29,591 nucleotides of DNA. Origin: Betaproteobacteria bacterium. GTDB lineage: Bacteria > Pseudomonadota > Gammaproteobacteria > Burkholderiales > SG8-41. The stretch is taken from assembly GCA_025356695.1 (NCBI GenBank), contig JANXSE010000271.1:1-29591 (forward strand), written 5' to 3'. The notes below the pieces were generated by a model. That model was not told the DNA's origin, did not search any database, and saw only the letters and a list, made by a program, of their open reading frames with translations. Positions 11,164 to 19,941 of this stretch are shown here, piece after piece. Each line of letters begins with the position of its first letter. Within the stretch, counting starts at the first letter, position 1. A program made the translations under genes and the position numbers.

Positions 11164-12422
11164 CATTGACCCCTTATCAAATCCACCGCCTGCGCCAGCG
11201 CGCAGCGCACTTGTTCACCATTGCCGCGCAAAGGCTTGACCGTCAACTGCTGCGCGACCGCCTCGTCGTCGCCGATGATGACAGCGAATTTCGCACCGCT
11301 GCCATCGGCCTTTTTCATCTGCGATTTGAAGCTGGCGCCGCTGCAATCAAGCACTACCGAAAAACCGTCATTACGCAAATTTTCTGCGATGGCGAATGCA
11401 CATCGCGCCGCCGCCAAACCCTGATGCACCAGATATACATCCACCACACGCGGCGCATCGGGCTGCGCATGTTGCATCAGTTCGAGCAGGCGTTCAACAC
11501 CCATCGCAAAACCGCAGGCCGGCGCCGGTTTACCACCGATCTGTTCGACCAGGCCGTCATAGCGACCACCGGCGCAGACCGTGCCCTGCGCGCCAAGGCT
11601 GCCGGTGACCCATTCGAACACCGTGCGGTTGTAATAATCGAGTCCGCGCACCAGACGCGTGTTCAGCGTGTAGGGCACGTCCGCCGCCTGCAGCAACGCC
11701 TGCACACCTTCGAAATGCGCCCGCGACACATCGTCAATGTCGTCGAGCATGCGCGGCGCATCGACGATCAGCGCCTGCATCTGCGGATTTTTGCTGTCGA
11801 GTATGCGCAACGGGTTGCTGTGCAGCCGGCGCCTGGCTTCGGTGTCGAGAACCGCCTCGTGTTGCTCGAAATATTTGATCAGGCGTTCGCGGAAACGGGC
11901 ACGCGCCGCGCTGTCGCCCAGCGTATTGAGTTCGAGCGCCACATCGCCAATACCAAGCGTGCGCCACAGGCGCGCGCACATTACGATCTGCTCGGCGTCG
12001 ATGTCCGGCCCGGCATAACCGAGCGCCTCGACACCGACCTGGTGAAACTGCCGAAAGCGGCCCTTCTGCGGACGCTCGTGACGGAACATCGGTCCCATGT
12101 AGCACAACCGTTGCGCCCCGTTGTAGAGCAGGTTGTGTTCGATCGCCGCGCGCACGCACGACGCCGTGCCTTCAGGCCGCAGCGTCAGGCTCTCGCCGTT
12201 CATCTGGTCGACAAAGGTGTACATCTCTTTTTCGACGATATCGGTAACTTCGCCGATCGAACGGACAAACAGATCGGTGCGTTCAAGCACCGGCATGCGA
12301 ATGTTGCGATAGCCGTAGGCGTGCAACCAGTCGCGCACCGTGTCTTCGAAGCGTTCCCACCACTGCGCCTGATCGGGCAGGATGTCGTTCATCCCGCGCA
12401 CGGCTTGTATGCGTTCGCTCAT
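11163..12422 (-). CDS. hisS: Histidyl-tRNA synthetase
   Basis: This cytoplasmic class II aminoacyl-tRNA synthetase charges tRNA-His. The 419-residue protein has motif 2 with [15 protein letters not shown] (about 112-126). It also has the histidine-specific LVRGLDYYN (257-265, with Arg259), AGGRYDGL (284-291), and motif 3 [10 protein letters not shown] (304-313). A C-terminal anticodon-binding domain of about 90 residues completes it. These intact motifs separate it from the HisZ paralogue encoded at 2869-4026. The ATG overlaps the ispG stop as ATGA, and its stop overlaps the yfgM-like start, so it is embedded in a coupled run. Confidence 0.98.
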   Translation of the reverse strand: MSERIQAVRGMNDILPDQAQWWERFEDTVRDWLHAYGYRNIRMPVLERTDLFVRSIGEVTDIVEKEMYTFVDQMNGESLTLRPEGTASCVRAAIEHNLLYNGAQRLCYMGPMFRHERPQKGRFRQFHQVGVEALGYAGPDIDAEQIVMCARLWRTLGIGDVALELNTLGDSAARARFRERLIKYFEQHEAVLDTEARRRLHSNPLRILDSKNPQMQALIVDAPRMLDDIDDVSRAHFEGVQALLQAADVPYTLNTRLVRGLDYYNRTVFEWVTGSLGAQGTVCAGGRYDGLVEQIGGKPAPACGFAMGVERLLELMQHAQPDAPRVVDVYLVHQGLAAARCAFAIAENLRNDGFSVVLDCSGASFKSQMKKADGSGAKFAVIIGDDEAVAQQLTVKPLRGNGEQVRCALAQAVDLIRGQ

Positions 12423-13645
12423 GATTGTGCCGTGTAATGTTCGCGCACGTAGCGGTCGATCAACGCCTGAAATTCACCGGCGATGTTGTCGCCCTTGAGC
12501 GTAACCACCTTGACGCCATCGACGTAGACCGGTGCGACCGGGTTTTCACCCGAACCCGGCAGGCTGATGCCGATATTGGCGTGTTTGCTCTCGCCCGGCC
12601 CGTTGACCACGCAGCCCATCACCGCAACATGCATGTTCTCGACGCCCGGATGGGACGTTTTCCACAGCGGCATCTGCGCGCGCAGATACACCTGGATTTT
12701 GTCGGCCAGTTCCTGAAAAAACGTGCTGGTCGTGCGGCCGCAGCCCGGACAGGCGATCACCAAGGGCGTAAACGAACGCAGCCCCATGGTCTGCAGCATT
12801 TCCTGCGCCACCACCACCTCGCGCGTGCGGTCACCGCCGGGTTCGGGCGTCAGCGACACGCGGATGGTGTCGCCGATGCCCTCCTGCAGCAGCACCGCCA
12901 TGGCCGCCGTCGAGGCAACGATGCCTTTGGAGCCCATGCCCGCCTCGGTCAAACCGAGGTGCAACGGATATTCGCAACGCGCCGCAAGGTCGCGATACAC
13001 CGCGATCAGATCCTGCACGCCGCTGACCTTGCACGAAAGCACGATACGGTCGGCGGGCATGCCGAGTTGTTCGGCCTGCTGTGCGCTATCGAGCGCGGAT
13101 TGCACCAGCGCGCGACGCGTCACCACGTCGATTTCATCCGGCTGCGCCTGCTGCGCATTGGCATCCATCATGCGCGCCAGCAAGGCGGGATCAAGGCTGC
13201 CCCAGTTGACGCCGATGCGCACCGGCTTGTTGTAACGGCAGGCGAATTCGATCAGCGTGGCGAATTGCTCGTCGCGTTTGCTGCCATGACCGACGTTGCC
13301 GGGATTGATGCGCAGTTTCGACAGCGCTTCCGCGCACGCCGGATGCTGCGTCAGCAGGCGGTGGCCATTGAAATGAAAATCGCCGACCAGCGGCACCTCG
13401 ACGCCCTTGGCGGCGAGCTGCTCGCGGATGTGCGGCACGGCGGCAGCCGCTTCCGCCGTGTTCACTGTCACGCGCACAAGTTCAGAACCCGCGCGCGCCA
13501 GCGCCGCCACCTGCGCAACGGTGCCGGCGATGTCGGCCGTGTCGGTGTTCGTCATCGACTGCACGACGATGGGCGCGCCGCCGCCGACGGCAACGCCACC
13601 AACAATGGTTTGACGCGCGCGGCGGCGCGCAAGCACTCCGTACAT
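12419..13645 (-). CDS. ispG: 4-hydroxy-3-methylbut-2-enyl diphosphate synthase (flavodoxin)
   Basis: IspG (GcpE) converts the cyclic diphosphate MEcPP to HMBPP in the MEP pathway of isoprenoid synthesis, using a 4Fe-4S cluster. The 408-residue protein has an N-terminal TIM-barrel part beginning with the conserved [14 protein letters not shown]. The cluster ligands are in the C-terminal part: Cys299 and Cys302 ([15 protein letters not shown]), Cys345 ([11 protein letters not shown]) and Glu352. It is longer than the E. coli enzyme by about 36 residues, including an insertion before the Cys motif, as in other betaproteobacteria. The start is 4 nt after the rodZ stop, with only a weak GAG-type ribosome binding site. 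Confidence 0.97.
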   Translation of the reverse strand: MYGVLARRRARQTIVGGVAVGGGAPIVVQSMTNTDTADIAGTVAQVAALARAGSELVRVTVNTAEAAAAVPHIREQLAAKGVEVPLVGDFHFNGHRLLTQHPACAEALSKLRINPGNVGHGSKRDEQFATLIEFACRYNKPVRIGVNWGSLDPALLARMMDANAQQAQPDEIDVVTRRALVQSALDSAQQAEQLGMPADRIVLSCKVSGVQDLIAVYRDLAARCEYPLHLGLTEAGMGSKGIVASTAAMAVLLQEGIGDTIRVSLTPEPGGDRTREVVVAQEMLQTMGLRSFTPLVIACPGCGRTTSTFFQELADKIQVYLRAQMPLWKTSHPGVENMHVAVMGCVVNGPGESKHANIGISLPGSGENPVAPVYVDGVKVVTLKGDNIAGEFQALIDRYVREHYTAQS

Positions 13646-13649
13646 ATCT

Positions 13650-14534
13650 TTACTCTAGTGTCAGTCGCGCGACATCGACCTGCGTATGGGGCGCGAGATC
13701 GACCGGGCGGTCGTTATACAGCAGCCTCACTCCGCTGGCATTGCCAACCACCAGACGAAGCGGCGGCAGGCCGTTCACAGCCTGTGCCGTGCCAGCCGGA
13801 TTGAGTTGCGAAAATATGATGCGGCCCTGCCCGTCGCGGACCTCGACCCACGACTCGCGGGTAAACATCAGGCGTACCACTTTGTCATTGGGCCCGCGTT
13901 CGGCCGTCGCAGGCCGCGTTTCTGCCGGGGCAACCGGCGCTGGCGCCTGCACCGCATCACCCCGCGGCGCGGGCGGCGCGGTTACAGCGGCCGGCACGGC
14001 GACTGGCGCAGACACGGTATTTTCGGCGGCAACCGCGGCGGGTGGCGCAGACTCTGCAACCACTTTCGGCAGCGGCAATTCAACCGCGTGCGTATCGACG
14101 GCTTCCGGCGCGCCGCTGTCGCCGTAAAATTCGTAACCAACCAGCGCCGCGACGATCACCAGCAAGCCCACCGCATAGGGCCGCCAATTGAAGCTCTGCC
14201 GGCCCGGAAACGGGATCGCCTCGCTGGCCGTTTCAACTACGGGCACGGCCGGTGCCGCAGCCTGGATTTGACCCGCAATTTCGGCCAGCAATGGCGCCGG
14301 ATCGATTTTGAGCACACGCGCGTAATTACGGATGAAACCGCGCACAAAAACCGGCCCGGGCAGGCGCGCGTAGTCGCCCGACTCCAGGGCCTCAACCTGC
14401 CACGGCGACAACTTCAGATGTCGCGCGGCATCCGCAAGCGACATTCCCGCCGCATTGCGCGCCGCGCTCAGAATGTTGGCCGGCGGCACAACCGCCGCGG
14501 GTTGTGCCGTCGCGTCGGTGCCTTCTTCGCTCAT
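13650..14534 (-). CDS. rodZ: RodZ-like cell shape protein (HTH plus DUF4115)
   Basis: RodZ links the MreB cytoskeleton to the membrane and supports rod shape. The 294-residue protein has a cytoplasmic Xre-like helix-turn-helix domain (about 21-80, with [21 protein letters not shown]). One membrane segment lies at about 119-137. A long Ala/Pro/Val-rich periplasmic linker (about 141-213) leads to a C-terminal beta domain of the DUF4115 type (about 217-294). This architecture is diagnostic of RodZ rather than a soluble repressor. The ATG overlaps the pilW stop (ATGA), and AGG lies about 9 nt upstream. Confidence 0.92.
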   Translation of the reverse strand: MSEEGTDATAQPAAVVPPANILSAARNAAGMSLADAARHLKLSPWQVEALESGDYARLPGPVFVRGFIRNYARVLKIDPAPLLAEIAGQIQAAAPAVPVVETASEAIPFPGRQSFNWRPYAVGLLVIVAALVGYEFYGDSGAPEAVDTHAVELPLPKVVAESAPPAAVAAENTVSAPVAVPAAVTAPPAPRGDAVQAPAPVAPAETRPATAERGPNDKVVRLMFTRESWVEVRDGQGRIIFSQLNPAGTAQAVNGLPPLRLVVGNASGVRLLYNDRPVDLAPHTQVDVARLTLE

Positions 14535-15304
14535 TCGTACTGGCCTGCCGCCAATGCACGCGCTTCACGCGATTCCGGAAAGTTCTTTTGCAACTGGAAC
14601 GCAAAACTCTGCTCCGCATTACGGTCGCCGAGCCGGCGCTCGACGCGCAGCGCCAGCCACAGAAAATCCACCGACGGCGTGTTCGCATCGCGCTGCACGC
14701 GTGAAAGAAAAGTCTTGGCACCGATGAAATCGCCGCGCTTGAAGGCGATGTCGGCGAGATTCTGCAGCGCCTGCGGCTGGTTGGGGCGCAGTTTCACCGC
14801 GCGCTGAAAATAATCCTCGGCATTGGCCTGGTCGCCCGCCTGGCGCGCGCAGATGCCGGCATTGACCCATGATTTCTCCGGTGTCGCGTAGAGCGGGTTG
14901 CGCAACGCGTCGAGAAAATACTTGACCGATTCCTTCTCGCGCTTGCGCTGGCACAGGAACCAGCCGTAATTATTGTTGCTGTCGGAGTCCATGTTGTTGA
15001 TGCGCAGCGCACGCTGAAAGCTGCTTTCGGCCGACTTGTCGTCGCGCAACTCCATGTAGGCAAGTCCCAGCACGTTGTGCGCGGCAACGTAATTTGGATC
15101 GGCCTTCAGCGCTTCATTCGCCTCCTGCAGCGCGACGCCGAGATTGCCGAGTTCGAGGTAACCAGCGGCAAGTTCCGAATGTACGCGCGCGCGCGTCTGC
15201 GCGTCGGTGTCCACAGGCTGGGGTGTGTAACCGGCCGGATCCGTACTGCGCGTGACACAACCCTGCAACAGGATGATGGCTACCGCGATCAGAAGCTTCT
15301 TCAT
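14531..15304 (-). CDS. pilW: Type IV pilus biogenesis lipoprotein PilW/PilF
   Basis: PilW (PilF in Pseudomonas) is an outer-membrane lipoprotein made of tetratricopeptide repeats that helps assemble the PilQ secretin. From the ATG at 15302-15304 the protein is 257 residues. It has a lipoprotein signal ending at Cys16 (LLQGC) and about six TPR motifs, such as AAGYLELGNLGVALQEANEA and NVLGLAYMELRDDKSAESSF. I chose this start because a strong AAAGGGGGG site sits about 6 nt upstream and the lipobox then falls at the right distance. An upstream in-frame ATG (15329-15331) would add nine residues and spoil the signal. It overlaps rodZ. Confidence 0.93.
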   Translation of the reverse strand: MKKLLIAVAIILLQGCVTRSTDPAGYTPQPVDTDAQTRARVHSELAAGYLELGNLGVALQEANEALKADPNYVAAHNVLGLAYMELRDDKSAESSFQRALRINNMDSDSNNNYGWFLCQRKREKESVKYFLDALRNPLYATPEKSWVNAGICARQAGDQANAEDYFQRAVKLRPNQPQALQNLADIAFKRGDFIGAKTFLSRVQRDANTPSVDFLWLALRVERRLGDRNAEQSFAFQLQKNFPESREARALAAGQYE

Positions 15305-15337
15305 TGCGCCCCCCTTTGCCACTTTACGCACTGCACA

Positions 15338-16420
15338 CTAACCGGCTTCGACGATGCGCCGCTCGCGCCGGCGCGTTTTGTCCTGCACGCGGCCGGCGAG
15401 CTGGCCGCAGGCCGCATCGATGTCGTCGCCGCGCGTCCTGCGCACCGTCACGATCAGCCCCGCGTTCATCAAAATATCTTTGAACCGCTCCACCGCCGGT
15501 ACACTCGAACGCGTATAGCCTGAATTCGGAAACGGATTAAACGGGATCAGATTGATCTTGCACGGCACCGGCGACACCAGGCGCATCAATTCGCGCGCAT
15601 GCGCAACCGTATCGTTCACGCCGTCCAGCATGACGTATTCAAAAGTCACGAAATCACGCGGCGCCTTCTCGATATAACGCAGGCAGGCCGCCATTAACTG
15701 TTTGAGCGGGTATTTCCTGTTGATCGGCACCAGTTCGTCGCGCAGCGCATCGTTCGGCGCGTGCAGCGACACCGCCAGCGCCACCGGGCAGGCATCGCCC
15801 AGACGGTCCATCTGCGGCACCAGCCCCGAGGTGCTGAGCGTGACGCGACGGCGCGACAGTCCGTAGGCATTGTCGTCGAGCATCAGTTCCATCGCCGCGA
15901 CAACATTGTCGAAATTCGCCAGCGGCTCGCCCATGCCCATCATGACGACATTGGTCACACGGCGCACGTCCCCACCGTCGGCGGCGAGGCAGTGATTGGC
16001 CAGCCACAGCTGGCCGATGATTTCCGACAGGGACAGGTTGCGGTTGAAGCCCTGGCGTCCGGTCGAACAGAACGAACATTCGAGGGCACAACCGGCCTGC
16101 GACGAAATGCACAGCGTCGAACGCGTGCGCTCGGGAATGAAAACGGTTTCGATCGCGTTGCCCGCATTGACGTCGAGCAGCCACTTGCGCGTGCCGTCGG
16201 CCGCCGTGCTGTCGCTGATCACCGTCGGCGGACGCACTTCGCAGTCGCGCTTGAGTTCGGTGCGCAATGATTTCGCCATATCAGTCATGGCGTCGAAGTC
16301 ATCGACGCCCGACTGATGGATCCAGCGCATCAACTGCCGCGCGCGGAACGGCTTTTCACCCAGTTCCGCACAAAACTGCGCGAACTTTTGCTTCTCAAAT
16401 TCGAGCAGATTGACGGTCAT
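15338..16420 (-). CDS. rlmN: 23S rRNA/tRNA (adenine C2) methyltransferase RlmN
   Basis: RlmN is a radical SAM enzyme that methylates C2 of A2503 in 23S rRNA and A37 of some tRNAs, tuning translational accuracy. The 360-residue protein has the Cx3Cx2C cluster motif CALECSFC with Cys111, Cys115 and Cys118. It also has the [10 protein letters not shown] motif and the C-terminal [13 protein letters not shown], with Cys338 as the methyl-carrying cysteine. I see no clear Shine-Dalgarno before the ATG at 16418-16420. The stop is 33 nt from the pilW start and the ndk stop lies 12 nt upstream. Confidence 0.98.
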   Translation of the reverse strand: MTVNLLEFEKQKFAQFCAELGEKPFRARQLMRWIHQSGVDDFDAMTDMAKSLRTELKRDCEVRPPTVISDSTAADGTRKWLLDVNAGNAIETVFIPERTRSTLCISSQAGCALECSFCSTGRQGFNRNLSLSEIIGQLWLANHCLAADGGDVRRVTNVVMMGMGEPLANFDNVVAAMELMLDDNAYGLSRRRVTLSTSGLVPQMDRLGDACPVALAVSLHAPNDALRDELVPINRKYPLKQLMAACLRYIEKAPRDFVTFEYVMLDGVNDTVAHARELMRLVSPVPCKINLIPFNPFPNSGYTRSSVPAVERFKDILMNAGLIVTVRRTRGDDIDAACGQLAGRVQDKTRRRERRIVEAG

Positions 16421-16432
16421 GGCGTAAACAGT

Positions 16433-16858
16433 TCAGCGCGAATAAATATTCAGCGACGGGAAAAAATAGGCGATTTCGTTTTGCGCCGTTTCGGCAGCGT
16501 CGGAACCGTGCACCGCGTTGGCATCGATGCTTTCCGCGAAGTCGGCACGGATCGTTCCTTTTTCCGCCTTCTTCGGGTCGGTCGCGCCCATCAGGTCGCG
16601 GTTTTTCAGGATCGCGTTTTCGCCTTCGAGCGCCTGCACCATCACCGGGCCGGAGATCATGAAATCGACCAAATCCTTGAAGAACGGACGCGCACGGTGA
16701 ACGGCGTAGAAACCCTCGGCCTCCTGGTGCGAAAGATGGACCATGCGCGCGGCCACGATGCGCAGGCCGGCTTTTTCAAAGCGCGCCAGAATTTCACCGA
16801 TCACGTTTTTGGCGACGGCATCGGGTTTGATGATCGAAAGAGTGCGTTCAACTGCCAT
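16433..16858 (-). CDS. ndk: Nucleoside diphosphate kinase
   Basis: Ndk moves the gamma phosphate from ATP to nucleoside diphosphates through a phospho-histidine and so balances NTP pools. The 141-residue protein begins [15 protein letters not shown]. The active-site His117 is in NAVHGSDA, and the family motifs [11 protein letters not shown] and [11 protein letters not shown] are present. I chose the ATG at 16856-16858 over an ATG 18 nt upstream because AAGGA lies about 7 nt before it and family members start here. It is the first gene of the minus-strand housekeeping block. Confidence 0.98.
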   Translation of the reverse strand: MAVERTLSIIKPDAVAKNVIGEILARFEKAGLRIVAARMVHLSHQEAEGFYAVHRARPFFKDLVDFMISGPVMVQALEGENAILKNRDLMGATDPKKAEKGTIRADFAESIDANAVHGSDAAETAQNEIAYFFPSLNIYSR

Positions 16859-16897
16859 GACAATTCCTTTGTACATGAATATTAAGGATAATTTTCA

Positions 16898-16906
16898 AGT
16901 GTACCA
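16898..16906 (-). promoter_or_regulatory. ndk: Candidate extended -10 promoter upstream of ndk
   Basis: Read on the minus strand this is TGGTACACT, an extended -10 element whose hexamer TACACT matches four of six consensus positions. A weak -35 (TTTATT) lies 17 nt upstream. The surrounding 60 nt are clearly AT-richer than the neighbouring genes, as expected for a promoter of the block starting at ndk. The motif match alone is weak. Confidence 0.35.
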
Positions 16907-16946
16907 CGATAAGACCTTGAAATAAAGCGATTTCGTGCCTTCGCCC

Positions 16947-18296
16947 CTAGGGGGAACAGCCCGAATTCGGATGCCAGGCCGGCTCGACTCCAGCCTCGCC
17001 GTCTCCGGCGCGAAAAGCCGCATCCACCCCCAGACCGGCCACATAGACCAAGTCGTTGCCGGCAAACAGCAAAGGACTCCCATCACGCAACCATTGCGGC
17101 GTGCGCGCCTCCTGCCAGAGGTTTTTCAGGGTACGGCTCGGCCGGGAAGCATCCAAACGCAGTCGCTCACCGCCCTGGCGCGCGCGCACGACGAGTTTTT
17201 TACCGGCGATTTTCGCCGCGGCGATGCCCTGGCCCCGCTTTGGCGTCATGAGCAGCATCCCGTCGAACGACGCCAACAGCAACCGCTTTTCGCCCCGCCA
17301 CCACACGGCCTCCAACGACAGCACCGCCTTTCGCGATGCCGGCACGACATGCAAGCGGCCGGCGTAACTGCGTAAATCATGCCCCCCGGCTTTCAAGCTG
17401 AGATTCGCCGTCGTGTCCGCCTGCATCAGCTGGCGCGCAAACTCATCGATGCGGCGCGCATTCGGCATCAACACGCCCTGCCGTGAGAGAAAATGACGCA
17501 ACGCATTCTTGACCCGCGCCGCAGACAAACCGTGCAGCCGCGCCAGATCCAGCGTGTCTTCAGTACTCCCCGCATCCACCACCGCGCAAGCATCGAGTAA
17601 TTCCGCCGCCTCGGCAAAATGCCGGCTCGCCCGCGACAGCGTCTGCCGGTACGCCGGATAGCGTTCGGCAATCATCGGCAGCAGCCGATGACGGAGAAAA
17701 TTGCGGTCGAACGCGGTATCGGCATTACTGCCGTCCTCAATCCATTCCAGTTTCCGCGCACGCGCATACGCGGCGATTTCGCTGCGCGGCACGCCCAGCA
17801 ACGGCCGCAGCAACGCCGGCTTTTGTATTCTGAATTCGGGCATGGCGCTGGCGCCCTTGACACCGCTGCCGCGCAGTAACTGCAGCAACAGCGTCTCGAC
17901 CTGGTCGTCCTGATTGTGTGCGAGCGCGATGGCGTCGCATTTAACGTCCGCATAGACGGCGTAACGTGCCGCGCGCGCCGCCGCCTCGAGGCTGTCACCC
18001 CTCTTCACCTCGACTCTTTTGACCGTCAGCGGAATAGCGTGGTCACGGCACAGGGCACGGCAGAATTTCGCCCATGCATTTGCCGAGGGATTTATCTGAT
18101 GATTGACGTGAACTGCGGCCAGCGCAAAACCACTCCGGCGCGACGCGCGCTGCAGCAGATCGAGCAGCACTACGGAATCGATGCCGCCGCTGAGACCGAC
18201 GGCGAGACGGTCGCTGCGCTGCACATGCCGTTTGACCGCCGCGGTGGCCCGCGCCAGCAGGCTGCTATTTTTCGGCGACTTCCTTGAACTTGCCAT
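16947..18296 (-). CDS. tilS: tRNA(Ile)-lysidine synthase
   Basis: TilS attaches lysine to C34 of tRNA-Ile(CAU), switching its reading from AUG to AUA and its charging from Met to Ile. The 449-residue protein has the PP-loop ATPase motif LSGGIDS (35-41), then [20 protein letters not shown] TilS substrate-binding domain and a C-terminal domain of about 70 residues follow. The predicted ATG at 18294-18296 lies inside accA, giving a 32-bp same-strand overlap. No other methionine occurs before the PP-loop, so a shorter product would need a GTG or TTG start. It follows accA and is separated from ndk by about 88 nt. Confidence 0.95.
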   Translation of the reverse strand: MASSRKSPKNSSLLARATAAVKRHVQRSDRLAVGLSGGIDSVVLLDLLQRASRRSGFALAAVHVNHQINPSANAWAKFCRALCRDHAIPLTVKRVEVKRGDSLEAAARAARYAVYADVKCDAIALAHNQDDQVETLLLQLLRGSGVKGASAMPEFRIQKPALLRPLLGVPRSEIAAYARARKLEWIEDGSNADTAFDRNFLRHRLLPMIAERYPAYRQTLSRASRHFAEAAELLDACAVVDAGSTEDTLDLARLHGLSAARVKNALRHFLSRQGVLMPNARRIDEFARQLMQADTTANLSLKAGGHDLRSYAGRLHVVPASRKAVLSLEAVWWRGEKRLLLASFDGMLLMTPKRGQGIAAAKIAGKKLVVRARQGGERLRLDASRPSRTLKNLWQEARTPQWLRDGSPLLFAGNDLVYVAGLGVDAAFRAGDGEAGVEPAWHPNSGCSP

Positions 18297-19233
18297 AGCC
18301 CATCAGCCTTTCGAAGCGCGCTTCGAGCAATGCGGTGACCGGCTTGTTCTGCAGCGGGCGCCAGGTTTCAAGCAGCGCCTTCTTCAGGTTTTGCATCATG
18401 CCATCGTGATCACGGTGCGCGCCGCCCAGCGGCTCGGGAATGATGCGATCGATCAGGCCGAGGGTCTTCAGACGGTTGGCGGTAATGCCGAGCGTCTCGG
18501 CGGCCTCTGCCGCATGTTCCGCGCTTTTCCAGAGAATGGACGCGCAGCCTTCAGGCGAAATCACCGAATACGTCGAATACTGCAACATCAACAACGCATC
18601 GCCGACGGCAATCGCCAGCGCACCGCCGGAACCGCCTTCGCCGATCACGGTACAGATGATGGGCACGCGCAGATCCGCCATCATGTAAAGATTGCGGCCG
18701 ATCGCTTCCGACTGGCCGCGCTCTTCGGCGCCGACGCCGGGATAAGCGCCCGGCGTGTCGATGAAGGTAAACACCGGCATGCCGAATTTCTCGGCGAGCT
18801 TCATCAGTCGCATCGCCTTGCGATAGCCCTCGGGTTTGGGCATGCCGAAATTGCGGTAGATCTTGTCCTTGGTGTCGCGCCCCTTCTGGTGGCCGATCAC
18901 CATCACCGGCTGGTCGTTGAAACGCGCCATGCCGCCGACGATCGCCGCGTCGTCCGCAAATGAGCGGTCGCCGTGCAGCTCTTCAAAACCGGTAAACAGC
19001 GCCTGGATGTAATCGAGCGTATAGGGCCGCTGCGGATGGCGCGCCACCTGCGCGATCTGCCATGCGCTGAGTTTGGCATAGATATCCTTGGTCAGCGTCT
19101 GGCTCTTCTTCTGCATCCGCGCGATTTCTTCGGAGATATCGAACGCAGAATCGTCCTGCACGTAACGCAGCTCGTCGATCTTCGCCTCGAGCTCCGCAAT
19201 CGGCTGTTCGAAATCCAGAAATGTCGTCTTCAT
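18265..19233 (-). CDS. accA: Acetyl-CoA carboxylase carboxyltransferase subunit alpha
   Basis: AccA pairs with AccD to move CO2 from carboxybiotin to acetyl-CoA, making malonyl-CoA for fatty acid synthesis. The 322-residue protein matches the usual length and opens [19 protein letters not shown]. The carboxyltransferase crotonase-like core includes [19 protein letters not shown] and the glycine-rich [15 protein letters not shown] near residue 200. The ATG at 19231-19233 lacks an obvious Shine-Dalgarno. The gene follows the DUF4337 gene by 38 nt and overlaps tilS. The accA-tilS pair is a known betaproteobacterial arrangement. Confidence 0.97.
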   Translation of the reverse strand: MKTTFLDFEQPIAELEAKIDELRYVQDDSAFDISEEIARMQKKSQTLTKDIYAKLSAWQIAQVARHPQRPYTLDYIQALFTGFEELHGDRSFADDAAIVGGMARFNDQPVMVIGHQKGRDTKDKIYRNFGMPKPEGYRKAMRLMKLAEKFGMPVFTFIDTPGAYPGVGAEERGQSEAIGRNLYMMADLRVPIICTVIGEGGSGGALAIAVGDALLMLQYSTYSVISPEGCASILWKSAEHAAEAAETLGITANRLKTLGLIDRIIPEPLGGAHRDHDGMMQNLKKALLETWRPLQNKPVTALLEARFERLMGYGKFKEVAEK

Positions 19234-19271
19234 GCAGTCATCGTATTAAGCAATTTTTCAATGATACCGCA

Positions 19272-19841
19272 TCAGAACAAATGCACTGCCAGCGGCACAA
19301 AAAACCCGATTCCGCAAAACACCACGCCAAGCACGCCGAGGCCGGCGGCGATCCAGATCAGCACCGTCATGCCGGTGATAATCGACGCCGAGGCGAGCAC
19401 GATCGCAATCTGCACGCCGGCCGAGGCCAGTTCGTAATGGTGATAGGCCGCCAGCGAACGGTCGCGCCTGGCTTCCGCCGCCTTTGCGCGCGCCGCCAGT
19501 TCCTTGCGGCCCTCGCCGGTGTCCGGTTCCGAATCGTAACGTTCGGCCGCCTTGCGCCAAGCGGCAATGCGCTGCTCGGCCACTTCGCGCGCCTTCGGCT
19601 GCGTGATCTGCGCCGTCAATATTTCGCCTTCCTCGGCTGCGGTGCGCGTCACCGTCATGCGTATCGTCTTCGCCTGGAAGAACGACCACAGATTCGAGGC
19701 CTCGACGTTCTGGTTCAATGCCGTCGTCTGCGCACTTTTGCCCAGCGTTTCGGAAAATGCCAGCACCAAAGCCAGCACCGATATCAACAGGGCAACACCC
19801 TTGTTGCCGCCGTGATCGCCGCCGTGTCCGTGTCCCGACAT
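19272..19841 (-). CDS. DUF4337 family membrane protein
   Basis: This 189-residue protein has a His/Gly-rich start (MSGHGHGGDHGG) and a hydrophobic segment at about residues 16-33. A long charged, probably helical middle follows (about 60-135, rich in Glu, Arg and Ala). Two closely spaced membrane segments lie at about 138-158 and 163-187. The layout and the motif NQNVEASNLWSFFQAKTIR fit the DUF4337 family, whose function is unknown. I chose the ATG at 19839-19841 because AGGAG lies 5 nt upstream; a GTG six bases earlier is also in frame. The N-terminal histidines could bind metal, but that is speculation. A terminator lies just upstream. Confidence 0.8.
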   Translation of the reverse strand: MSGHGHGGDHGGNKGVALLISVLALVLAFSETLGKSAQTTALNQNVEASNLWSFFQAKTIRMTVTRTAAEEGEILTAQITQPKAREVAEQRIAAWRKAAERYDSEPDTGEGRKELAARAKAAEARRDRSLAAYHHYELASAGVQIAIVLASASIITGMTVLIWIAAGLGVLGVVFCGIGFFVPLAVHLF

Positions 19842-19855
19842 ATACACTCCTGTCC

Positions 19856-19883
19856 AAAGAAAACGCGTTGAATGGGCAACGCG
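19856..19883 (-). terminator. Rho-independent terminator after ggt
   Basis: On the minus strand a perfect 7-bp stem (CGCGTTG, 19877-19883, with CAACGCG, 19864-19870) closes a 6-nt loop. It is followed directly by TTTTCTTT (19856-19863). It lies about 58 nt past the ggt stop and ends about 15 nt before the DUF4337 start, so it also forms the leader of that gene. Confidence 0.75.
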
Positions 19884-19941
19884 GTGGATTTTCGCCGTTT
19901 AAGGCAAAACTGGAAAGTCCCCCGCCGTGCTCAACACCCAA

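Noticed and set aside
11166..13804. Long plus-strand open frames (423 and 459 codons) opposite hisS and ispG.
   Set aside because: The opposite strand encodes HisS and IspG with complete catalytic motifs; the long antisense frames follow from codon bias.
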